Part shown: positions 26,111 through 31,997 of the stretch, in pieces | Layout: the number at the start of each line of letters is the position of its first letter | Position numbering within the stretch: the stretch's first letter is position 1 | Source of the DNA: Gammaproteobacteria bacterium UBA6724 | GTDB taxonomy: Bacteria > Pseudomonadota > Gammaproteobacteria > Pseudomonadales > Azotimanducaceae | Direction of reading: 5' to 3' | NCBI GenBank assembly: GCA_002454165.1 | Contig: DKIG01000055.1 | Location: forward strand, 1 to 31,997 | DNA length: 31,997 bases | Made by a program: the position numbers and the translations under genes | Notes under the pieces: generated by a model | Database searches by the model: none | What the model saw: the letters and a program-made list of their open reading frames with translations, nothing else | What the model was told of the DNA's origin: nothing

Positions 26111-26442
26111 AACGAACAAGATGGATACTAAGACGCCTGGCACTCATGGCAGTTGCGGGTCATCTTCTGGTAGCCGCAAAAGTAGCACCCTTGGAAGCAA
26201 ATGCTAGGGCAGAAGACGCCACCACCGAAGTAGCCCAAGAGGCAGCAGAACCCAGGGAGCAGACAGCAGCACAGCCTGACCCGAATCAAGAGCCAGACCC
26301 GAATCAAGAGCCAGACCCGGATCAAGAGCCAGAGCCTGACAAGGACCTGGCACTCCCTGAGCCTGGCGAAACTATCAGAAACTTCATACCCAGTGAGGAA
26401 ATCCAGGTTGACAAAGCGATAGCATTTCCAGTTGATATTTGA
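26107..26442 (+). CDS. Small acidic exported protein with repeated PDPNQE units
   Basis: A 111-residue product coupled by ATGA to the PEGA-SUMF1 gene. Basic residues followed by LALMAVAGHLLVAAKVA suggest a signal peptide, or an N-terminal anchor. The middle is Glu/Gln/Pro-rich with three PDPNQE-type repeats. The last 30 residues (IRNFIPSEEIQVDKAIAFPV) are the only ordinary-looking segment and probably the functional contact. It lies just before the TolQ-like gene. No family recognised; a linker or plug for the complex is conceivable. Confidence 0.65.
   Translation: MKRTRWILRRLALMAVAGHLLVAAKVAPLEANARAEDATTEVAQEAAEPREQTAAQPDPNQEPDPNQEPDPDQEPEPDKDLALPEPGETIRNFIPSEEIQVDKAIAFPVDI
26278..26331 (+). 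repeat. 18-nt in-frame tandem repeat (DPNQEP units)
   Basis: Three 18-nt units, GACCCGAATCAAGAGCCA twice and once with one base change, encode DPNQEP repeats. The spacing of the copies is perfect, which shows recent expansion. Confidence 0.92.
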
Positions 26443-26505
26443 GAAAAGGCTTTGAGCAAATAACCTTTATAATCATATAGTTATAAATAATTATTAAGGA
26501 ACAAT
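26443..26505 (+). promoter_or_regulatory. AT-rich gap with TATAAT box before the TolQ-like gene
   Basis: This is one of the few real gaps in the plus-strand series and it is strongly AT-rich. A perfect TATAAT lies at 26468-26473, but no good -35 stands 16-18 nt before it. AAGGA precedes the next start by 5 nt. It may be an internal promoter that allows separate expression of the channel and VWA genes. Confidence 0.35.
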
Positions 26506-27300
26506 ATGAAGAAACAACTACCCGTAGAATTCATCTATCAGTTCTTCTCGCTCATCATAGCGGGGATCATCATTCACGCCATCTATGTCTCAATAATAAG
26601 ACCGAACGCCAACCTGGTTCTGGAACACCAGGCGATACAAATAAACACCAACCCTGAGTATGTACCGGAAAGGTCTGTGTATATCCTGGTCCGCGATCTT
26701 GAGCAGGAAGCCTGCTTCATTCTCATGTTCTGGGCAATGTCCTTGATGGGCTACAAGGCATGGCTAACCATCCAGGAAAAACGCATTCTGACACTGGACC
26801 TCATCCCCCGCACCCAAGGGACGAGTATTCTCCCGGAGGATAGTCGGGAACTGTCTCGCCCAGTCCAGTCCTTGCCGCTAACACAACAAAGTTTCCTCTT
26901 GTCCCGTGCCCTCTTGACGGCACTGCACAGGTTCCGATCCACCAGAAATATCCAGGATGTGGCAAACGCTGTTCGGGGAATATGCGAAGCAGAAGCCGAG
27001 CGGATGGACTCGGAGCTCTCAATGATTCGTTATATTTCCTGGGCGATTCCGTCCATTGGCTTCCTGGGCACCGTGCGCGGCATAGGTCAGGCACTAGGGC
27101 AGGCACACCAGGCGGTGCAGGGCAACATAGCGGGTGTCACCCAGAGTTTGGGGGTCGCTTTTAATTCTACCTTCGTGGCATTGCTTATCAGTATTCTCAT
27201 TATGTTCCTGATGCACCAACTGCAACTGGCACAGGAGCGGCTGGCACTGGATGTGGAAGAATATTGTGATTCCAGACTGATTCAGCATCTGCAATCCTGA
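26506..27300 (+). CDS. MotA/TolQ/ExbB-family proton channel protein
   Basis: A 264-residue inner-membrane protein with four predicted helices at about 12-31, 68-88, 174-197 and 214-238, and a cytoplasmic stretch of about 85 residues between helices 2 and 3. The family hallmark IPSIGFLGTVRGIGQAL (181-197) matches the LGTVxG block of TolQ and ExbB, and SLGVAFNSTFVALLISI (214-230) matches the last pore-lining helix, including the conserved Thr. Such proteins form a ring that conducts protons around two single-pass B subunits and converts the proton gradient into rotation or force. The usual ExbD/TolR gene does not follow. Instead, two genes downstream, come two proteins with ExbD-like N-termini, which I take as its partners. 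Confidence 0.92.
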   Translation: MKKQLPVEFIYQFFSLIIAGIIIHAIYVSIIRPNANLVLEHQAIQINTNPEYVPERSVYILVRDLEQEACFILMFWAMSLMGYKAWLTIQEKRILTLDLIPRTQGTSILPEDSRELSRPVQSLPLTQQSFLLSRALLTALHRFRSTRNIQDVANAVRGICEAEAERMDSELSMIRYISWAIPSIGFLGTVRGIGQALGQAHQAVQGNIAGVTQSLGVAFNSTFVALLISILIMFLMHQLQLAQERLALDVEEYCDSRLIQHLQS

Positions 27301-27317
27301 ATGCTGGAGAACAAGTT

Positions 27318-28670
27318 GTGACGCTCGCTGTATTAAATATCAACGATGTCGGGGTGCAAGTCGCTGTAAAGGATGACCTCATCAGGACCAGCCCTGGTTA
27401 CGCCCTGTTGGATGAACACCAACTCCTGACCGGGGAAGAGGCAAGCCAGAAGGTTCGGTTGCTACCGCGCTGGACAAACAATCGTTTCTGGAGCCAGCTC
27501 AACACCCAGCCCCTGCCCAACCGTACCGGGCAGGTCAGGCATCATGCCGACCTTGCCTTTGCGCATCTGGAAGCTCTATGGCTACCAATCAAGCAGGAGG
27601 TCAACCAGGTTATCTTCTGCGTACCGGGTTATTATTCGGCAGAGAATCTGGGACTGTTGCTGGGCATGGCAAAGGAGTGCGGCTTGCCCGTCACTGGCGT
27701 GGTAGATCAATCCCTAGTCGCAGCAAGCAATCTGCCCCTTGCACCCACTGTGCTGCATCTTGATATCCAACTGCATCACATCACCCTGACCCGACTCAGC
27801 AACCAGGACCTCCTGGTCAGAAAAAGCACCAAGACCGTCACCGAAATCGGCCTCGCTACCCTCTGGGAGCGCTGGGCAAACATCATCGCTAGCCAGTTTA
27901 TCCAGGCAACGCGCTTTGACCCCATGCACGATGCGTCCAGCGAACAACAGATGTTTGACCAGTTGCCAGATTGGATTGGCAAGCTTGACCCCAGGGGGAT
28001 GAACAGATTTGAACTGAATCTTGAAACTGGCAAGCAGTCAATCAATGTGTCTCGGGATACCCTGCTCACTGCCTGCACGCCCCTCTACCCACAAATCGTG
28101 CAAATGATACGCCAGGAAATATCCGACGGGACGCCTGCCAGTCTGTTGGTTTCACACCATTTCGCGGGCTTCCCTGGCCTGCATGATTCCCTATCTCTAA
28201 TTAAAAATCTGGAACTTGTCTATCTATCAGAATCAAAATCCGTAGATTCAGCCAGGGAACGACAGGATGAAATTACCCGGACCCAGGGTGAGATGTCTCA
28301 TATCCTGCAACTCAGCGTCGGCACGATTGTCACTGAGGATGCTACTGAAAAGGGCATTCAGAACAGCACCCCAAAGACTGACCGGCAAGCGCCCAGTCAT
28401 CTCTTGTGGCAACATCAGGCAACCCCCATAGGTCGGTCGTTCAAACTGGGGCGGGATTTTTCATCCGGGGCAAGACCTGAGCTAAACAATCCTGCCTGCA
28501 CCCTCTATCTCCGGAACAATGAATTGTTGATGGAATGTCATGATAGGGAGGCAGTTCGTATCAATGGCGAAAAACCAGACCATCTCATGTCCCTGCACCT
28601 GGGGGACGAATTGACCGACGCTTCCCGAACTCAGACCCTCATCCTGATCCGGGTGCCTGCTGATGGCTAA
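27318..28670 (+). CDS. Degenerate actin/Hsp70-like protein with FHA-like C-terminal region
   Basis: A 450-residue protein starting at GTG 27318, with GGAGAA 7 nt upstream. VIFCVPGYYSAENLGLLLGM with VVDQSLVAA (98-136) follows the Hsp70 pattern VPAYFN...IINEPTAAA, and VLHLDIQLHHITLTRL (145-160) stands where Hsp70 has its phosphate-2 loop DLGGGTFDVS. The glycines that hold ATP are replaced, and the N-terminal phosphate-1 loop (LNINDVGVQVAV) is degenerate as well, so ATP hydrolysis is doubtful. The final 80 residues (SFKLGRDFSS, VRINGEKPDHLMSLHLGDEL) resemble an FHA sandwich with a GR and an NG pair, although I cannot confirm it. It would be cytoplasmic, with no signal or membrane helix. It sits between the TolQ-like and VWA genes and overlaps the latter by 8 nt. 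Confidence 0.75.
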   Translation: MTLAVLNINDVGVQVAVKDDLIRTSPGYALLDEHQLLTGEEASQKVRLLPRWTNNRFWSQLNTQPLPNRTGQVRHHADLAFAHLEALWLPIKQEVNQVIFCVPGYYSAENLGLLLGMAKECGLPVTGVVDQSLVAASNLPLAPTVLHLDIQLHHITLTRLSNQDLLVRKSTKTVTEIGLATLWERWANIIASQFIQATRFDPMHDASSEQQMFDQLPDWIGKLDPRGMNRFELNLETGKQSINVSRDTLLTACTPLYPQIVQMIRQEISDGTPASLLVSHHFAGFPGLHDSLSLIKNLELVYLSESKSVDSARERQDEITRTQGEMSHILQLSVGTIVTEDATEKGIQNSTPKTDRQAPSHLLWQHQATPIGRSFKLGRDFSSGARPELNNPACTLYLRNNELLMECHDREAVRINGEKPDHLMSLHLGDELTDASRTQTLILIRVPADG

Positions 28671-29757
28671 GCGGCGAGAAGTCAATTTATTTGGCTTATC
28701 CTTCTTAGATGTGATGTCCTGCGGCTTTGGCGCGGTGATCCTCATTTTTATCGTCATCAATCATTCCACGGAAGCCACTTCCCAAGAACTTAATCTGCAA
28801 CTGCTTGCGGAAATCACCCGAATTGAGGAACAGGTTGAAGACGAAACCGAGGATCTCATTAGCCTCAAAAATACAGTAAAAGAAAAAGAAGAAAAGATTA
28901 TCAGCACCGAGGACCTGGCAACCAGACTGATAAAAACAATCAAAATGCTTGAAGCCGAGTTGGCAAGATTGAATCAGGCAGGCGCAAGCCAGGAAGACAC
29001 GATTGAATCACTGAAATCGGAATTAAAGAAACTTGAACTGGAGGCCGCCAATCTTGAAGGCAGCGTCGCCGCCGATGACAAGAGCGGCACCTCGCTTCGC
29101 ACCATTGTCGGCGAAGGTGACCGACAATATCTGACCGGCATGAAAGTCGGCGGGCGGCATGTCCTGATACTGCTTGATACCTCGGCAAGCATGCTTGATA
29201 AGACGCTGGTCAATGTGCTCCGAAGACGCAATCTACCCGACCATCAAAAACGTGCTTCCAAGAAGTGGCAACGCGCCATTCGGACGGTTGAGTGGATCAT
29301 GGCTAACCTACCGAAAGACGCCCAGTTCCAGTTGTTTACCTTTAACTCCGAAGCCATGTCGGCCATAGCCGGCACCGAAACAGACTGGTTAAGTAGTATC
29401 AACAAATCCGATACAGATGCAGTGATTGACAGTATCAAACAGATTGTTCCCCACCAGGGGACCTCCCTGCATCTGCCGTTTACGCTTGCCCGCAACCTCA
29501 GCCCCATGCCAGACAACATCTTCCTGATAGTGGACGGCCTGCCCACCATGGCAATCAACAAGCCCCGGCGCCAACTTGTCGAGAGTCGGGACCGGGTCAA
29601 AATTTTTGATGCCAGTTTGAAACTACTGCCGCCCAGAATCCCGGTTAATGTGATTCTCTTCCCCATGGAAGGCGACCCCCAATCCACCCCATCCTACTGG
29701 CTACTGGCGCAGAATACGGGTGGTTCCTTCCTGTCCCCACCGGCGGACTGGCCCTGA
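28663..29757 (+). CDS. ExbD-like N-terminal helix fused to coiled coil and periplasmic VWA domain (VWA-1)
   Basis: A 364-residue single-pass protein. The basic N-terminus (MAKRRE) is followed by a membrane helix with SFLDVMSCGFGAVILIF; D16 sits where ExbD/TolR carry the proton-relay Asp in (F/L)IDVM. A charged coiled coil covers about residues 40-135. A von Willebrand A domain follows (166-364) with a full MIDAS metal site: D172, S174 and S176 in DTSAS, T267 in QGTSL and D291 in IVDGLP. Topology (positive-inside rule) puts coiled coil and VWA in the periplasm. It is therefore predicted to be a B-type motor subunit whose peptidoglycan-binding or TonB-contacting end is replaced by a metal-dependent adhesion domain. 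It overlaps the actin-like gene by 8 nt and is followed by its paralog after a 22-bp gap. Confidence 0.88.
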   Translation: MAKRREVNLFGLSFLDVMSCGFGAVILIFIVINHSTEATSQELNLQLLAEITRIEEQVEDETEDLISLKNTVKEKEEKIISTEDLATRLIKTIKMLEAELARLNQAGASQEDTIESLKSELKKLELEAANLEGSVAADDKSGTSLRTIVGEGDRQYLTGMKVGGRHVLILLDTSASMLDKTLVNVLRRRNLPDHQKRASKKWQRAIRTVEWIMANLPKDAQFQLFTFNSEAMSAIAGTETDWLSSINKSDTDAVIDSIKQIVPHQGTSLHLPFTLARNLSPMPDNIFLIVDGLPTMAINKPRRQLVESRDRVKIFDASLKLLPPRIPVNVILFPMEGDPQSTPSYWLLAQNTGGSFLSPPADWP

Positions 29758-29779
29758 TGTTCCGCACGAGGCAATCATT

Positions 29780-30790
29780 ATGAAGACCCGGCGCAGAGAA
29801 ATAGAAGGCATCAGTCTGTCCTTCCTTGATGTCATCAGTTGCGGCTTTGGTGCCCTGATATTGCTACTGGTACTCACCAGGGTTTTTGAACCGGTTATCT
29901 TTGAAGACACCATTGAAAACCTTCATGGATACCTTGCCGACCTGCAACGAGATTTGTTTGACCTGCGAGGTGAAACAAAAGACATTCGGCGCGACATGCT
30001 ACGCAAGGAAGATAAGCAAGTGGAAAAACAGGAACGGCTGTCGCGACTCAATGCGGAATTATCTGCACTGGAAGCAAAATATGAAAATACGCGCGACAAG
30101 ACAAAGATCAACAATCTGATTGAAGGTCGCCTCGCCCGGGCGAAACAATCCCTGACGGATGAAATGAAAGTCTTGCTTGCCGAGTATCAGCGTTCCGCAG
30201 ATGAAAACAAAATTGGCGGCATACCGGTGGATAGCGAATATGTGATATTTATTATTGATACCTCTGGCAGCATGTTCACTTACGCCTGGCCCTTAGTAGT
30301 GCAGAAGGTGTCAGAAACGCTTGCAGTCTATCCGCGTCTAAAAGGCATACAGGTGATGAACGACATGGGTGAGTATATGTTTTCCCAATACGCCAATGCC
30401 TGGATACCTGATACCCAGGGACGGCGGCGCGCCATCACCGACAGGCTCAAAACTTGGCAGCCTTTTTCCAATTCAAGCCCGGTTGAAGGTATTACCAAAG
30501 CCATCAGAACTTTTTATCGCCCGGGACGTAAAATCAGCCTCTTTGTATTTGGTGATGAATTCACCGGTCGCTCCGTTCAGCAGGTCATCACCAACGTGGA
30601 CCGGATCAATCTTGAAGATGCTACGGGTAACAGACTGGTCAGAATCCACGCTATTGGCTTTCCGGTCATGTTCGCCGGTCCACCAGAATTCCAGACCACC
30701 GGCATCAAGTTTGCAATGCTGATGAGAATACTCTGTGAACGAAACGGCGGCACCTTTGTTGGTTTGAATGACTTTCGGATAAACTATTAA
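29780..30790 (+). CDS. ExbD-like N-terminal helix fused to coiled coil and VWA domain (VWA-2)
   Basis: A 336-residue paralog of VWA-1. I start at ATG 29780, with GAGG 9 nt upstream, because the basic tail (MKTRRRE) and helix follow directly; a start at 29720 would overlap the previous gene. The helix SFLDVISCGFGALILLL is nearly identical to that of VWA-1 although the codons differ, and carries the equivalent Asp, D17. A coiled coil (about 40-140) precedes a VWA domain with D160, S162 and S164 in DTSGS. The later MIDAS Asp may be D259 in VFGDEFTG, while the Thr is unclear, so metal binding may be weaker than in VWA-1. The rest of the two proteins has diverged. Together they could form a heterodimeric moving subunit for the TolQ-like ring. 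Confidence 0.86.
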   Translation: MKTRRREIEGISLSFLDVISCGFGALILLLVLTRVFEPVIFEDTIENLHGYLADLQRDLFDLRGETKDIRRDMLRKEDKQVEKQERLSRLNAELSALEAKYENTRDKTKINNLIEGRLARAKQSLTDEMKVLLAEYQRSADENKIGGIPVDSEYVIFIIDTSGSMFTYAWPLVVQKVSETLAVYPRLKGIQVMNDMGEYMFSQYANAWIPDTQGRRRAITDRLKTWQPFSNSSPVEGITKAIRTFYRPGRKISLFVFGDEFTGRSVQQVITNVDRINLEDATGNRLVRIHAIGFPVMFAGPPEFQTTGIKFAMLMRILCERNGGTFVGLNDFRINY

Positions 30791-30832
30791 CAAGGAACCT
30801 CTTACAAGACACCGCCCAGAACCCTTAACCCC

Positions 30833-31462
30833 ATGACTCATAGAAAGATAAAAAAACAAAAAAACATGCACCGACTCTATGGATTAAAAATCCTCAAGAG
30901 TAACCATCCGCAGATGCGTAGCCTGAAAAGATCGGGGCATGTGGCAGAAATACATGGGCACAAGGTCTGGAACGCCAGCTATCTCATCATGGACTATTTG
31001 AAAAAACATCCGCTGCCCAAAAGAACCCGCCTACTGGAAATCGGTTGTGGCTGGGGTTTACTGAGTCAATACTGCGCCAAAAATTTCAACTGCCGTGTTC
31101 ATGGCATTGATGCCGACAGGAATGTCCTGCCCTATCTTCAACTCCATGCCGAAATTAACCAGGTTCGCATGACCGCGGAAAAGCGCTCCTTCAAACAATC
31201 GACAAAAGATTTTCTGAGTAACTTTGACCTGATAGTGGGCTCAGACATCTGCTTCTGGGATGAAATGGTAAGTGAGTTGTTTAACCTGGTAGTCCGCGCC
31301 AAAAAATCTGGCGTCAAACAAGTCATCATCGCTGACCCTTCCCGTCCACCCTTCCATGCCCTATCAGAAAGGTGTCAGGAAAAGTTTGCCCGGGTGGAAG
31401 TCATAGACAAACGGATCAGCCGCCCGGTCAAACTGGATGGAGATATTCTGATAGTCCGCTGA
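30833..31462 (+). CDS. Class I SAM-dependent methyltransferase
   Basis: A 209-residue protein with the SAM-binding motif I LLEIGCGWGLL (67-77), the acidic ribose-binding residue D93 in VHGIDADRN, and a motif IV-like FDLIVGSDICFWDEM. Overall it resembles the small lysine- or nucleotide-methyltransferase-like enzymes that carry a (D/G)SDxxF(W/Y) motif, but the substrate cannot be read from sequence. The N-terminus is Lys-rich. The start is ATG 30833; an ATG at 30866 is equally possible, and no strong Shine-Dalgarno decides. It follows the VWA-2 gene by 42 bp and may be cotranscribed with it. Whether it belongs to the envelope system, for instance by methylating one of its proteins, is open. Confidence 0.85.
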   Translation: MTHRKIKKQKNMHRLYGLKILKSNHPQMRSLKRSGHVAEIHGHKVWNASYLIMDYLKKHPLPKRTRLLEIGCGWGLLSQYCAKNFNCRVHGIDADRNVLPYLQLHAEINQVRMTAEKRSFKQSTKDFLSNFDLIVGSDICFWDEMVSELFNLVVRAKKSGVKQVIIADPSRPPFHALSERCQEKFARVEVIDKRISRPVKLDGDILIVR

Positions 31463-31502
31463 GTAGTGGCGCAGTGGCGTGCCGACAGCGCAGCAATTAC
31501 AG

Positions 31503-31547
31503 CGACAGCAACGACAGCAACGACAGCAACGACAGCAACGACAGCAA
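31503..31547 (+). repeat. 9-nt tandem repeat upstream of ybjQ
   Basis: Five perfect copies of CGACAGCAA lie between the methyltransferase stop and the ybjQ Shine-Dalgarno. A frame read through it (Asn-Asp-Ser repeats) is open, but it does not look like part of a protein. It probably sits in the leader of ybjQ. Confidence 0.93.
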
Positions 31548-31569
31548 CTCAATGATCCTGGAGGAAGAG

Positions 31570-31890
31570 ATGATCATAACGACGACCGCAAGTGTTGAGG
31601 GTAAAAAAATAGTCAAATATCTTGGCATCGTCACCGGCGAAGCCATTCTCGGCGCCAACATATTCAGAGATATGTTCGCCGCAGTGCGCGATATCGTGGG
31701 CGGCAGGTCAGCCTCCTACGAGAAGGAACTGGGCAAAGCGAGAGAACTCGCCCTTGAAGCGCTGGAAGACTGGGCACACGAACTGAGGGCTAATGCCGTC
31801 GTCGCTGTGGACATTGACTATGAATGTTTCGGCAAGACTAACGGCATGATGATGGTGAGCGTGACCGGCACTGCTGTGGTCGTAGAATAG
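31570..31890 (+). CDS. ybjQ: YbjQ/UPF0145-family protein
   Basis: A 106-residue protein of the UPF0145 family, close in length and sequence to E. coli YbjQ. YLGIVTGEAILGANIFRD, DIVGGRSASYEKELGKARE and VDIDYECFG with MMMVSVTGTAVVVE match nearly block for block. The family is thought to be a small pentameric heavy-metal-binding-like fold; its role is unknown. I choose ATG 31570, with GGAGGAAGAG directly before it, over the in-frame ATG at 31552. The stop codon falls inside a 15-nt repeat that continues the coding pattern beyond the stop. It is preceded by the 9-nt repeats. Confidence 0.93.
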   Translation: MIITTTASVEGKKIVKYLGIVTGEAILGANIFRDMFAAVRDIVGGRSASYEKELGKARELALEALEDWAHELRANAVVAVDIDYECFGKTNGMMMVSVTGTAVVVE

Positions 31891-31932
31891 GTGGTCATAG
31901 AATAGGTGGTCATAGAGCAAGTGGTCTTAGCG
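31876..31932 (+). repeat. 15-nt tandem repeat spanning the ybjQ stop codon
   Basis: Three 15-nt units (GTGGTCGTAGAATAG, GTGGTCATAGAATAG, GTGGTCATAGAGCAA) and a partial fourth (GTGGTCTTAGCG) run across the ybjQ stop. In frame they read VVVE-stop, VVIE-stop, VVIEQ, VVLA, then TAA at 31933. The repeat is clearly derived from the end of the gene. Confidence 0.92.
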
Positions 31933-31997
31933 TAAAAAGGCAGACCCGCCGCTCAGCCGCCATATCTGAGGATTCTGGATTCCTGCTTTCGTGTATA

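Noticed and set aside
26506..30790. Zorya-type phage defence system (MotA-like plus partner)
   Set aside because: The TolQ-like protein lacks the long cytoplasmic tail of ZorA, the partners carry VWA and not OmpA domains, and no ZorC, ZorD or ZorE-like gene is present.
14561..30790. Type VI secretion locus
   Set aside because: No TssB/C sheath, VgrG, Hcp, ClpV, TssJ, TssL or TssM is visible; only accessory-type folds are shared.
31503..31547. CRISPR-like array
   Set aside because: The 9-nt units are directly adjacent with no spacers; this is a simple tandem repeat. The same holds for the other arrays.
31364..31552. Cysteine-rich small protein on the minus strand
   Set aside because: Its Cys-Cys-Arg pattern is only the reverse reading of the 9-nt repeat.

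Overview
The window looks like the chromosome of a Gram-negative, gammaproteobacterium-like organism. The evidence is lipoprotein signal peptides, periplasmic TPR and TonB-C-like proteins, a ybjQ close to the enterobacterial form, and a leucine/isovalerate (liu) catabolic block. I cannot name a genus. Base composition is moderately GC-rich except for the AT-rich gap between the Fic gene and the dipeptidase gene. I saw no rRNA, tRNA, insertion sequence or CRISPR array.

Left part (1-7355): the 5' end of a probable N4-cytosine DNA methyltransferase and a Fic AMPylase-type protein lie on the minus strand. An AT-rich divergent gap follows, then an exported M19 dipeptidase with a repeated acidic tail, a CinA-type molybdopterin-binding protein on the minus strand, and uvrA.

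Middle part (7372-14335, minus strand): an M48 metalloprotease, an SDR with a dihydropteridine-reductase-like signature, and the liu genes in the order liuB, liuD, liuA. These three supply isovaleryl-CoA dehydrogenase and both subunits of 3-methylcrotonyl-CoA carboxylase. The hydratase (liuC) and lyase (liuE) are not in the window.

Right part (14561-30790): a long envelope-directed gene set that I regard as the most interesting content. Two paralogous exported TPR proteins with TonB-C-like ends come first, then two minus-strand lipoproteins. A tightly packed plus-strand series follows: a Ser/Pro-rich lipoprotein, a second lipoprotein, a membrane-anchored pseudokinase, a PEGA-repeat protein with a SUMF1 domain lacking the FGE cysteines, a small acidic exported protein, a MotA/TolQ/ExbB-like channel, a degenerate actin/Hsp70-like protein with an FHA-like tail, and two proteins joining an ExbD/TolR-like N-terminal helix (FLDV block with a conserved Asp) to a coiled coil and a periplasmic VWA domain. 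My inference is a proton-motive-force-driven envelope machine. Its moving subunits would carry VWA adhesion-type domains, and it would be scaffolded by enzyme folds that have lost catalytic residues. The parts list echoes the TagQRST-PpkA-Fha signalling branch of type VI secretion, but no secretion core genes are present.

The right end has a class I methyltransferase and ybjQ. Short in-frame or intergenic tandem repeats (9-18 nt units) recur at or near gene ends through the whole window, which suggests frequent local repeat expansion in this genome.
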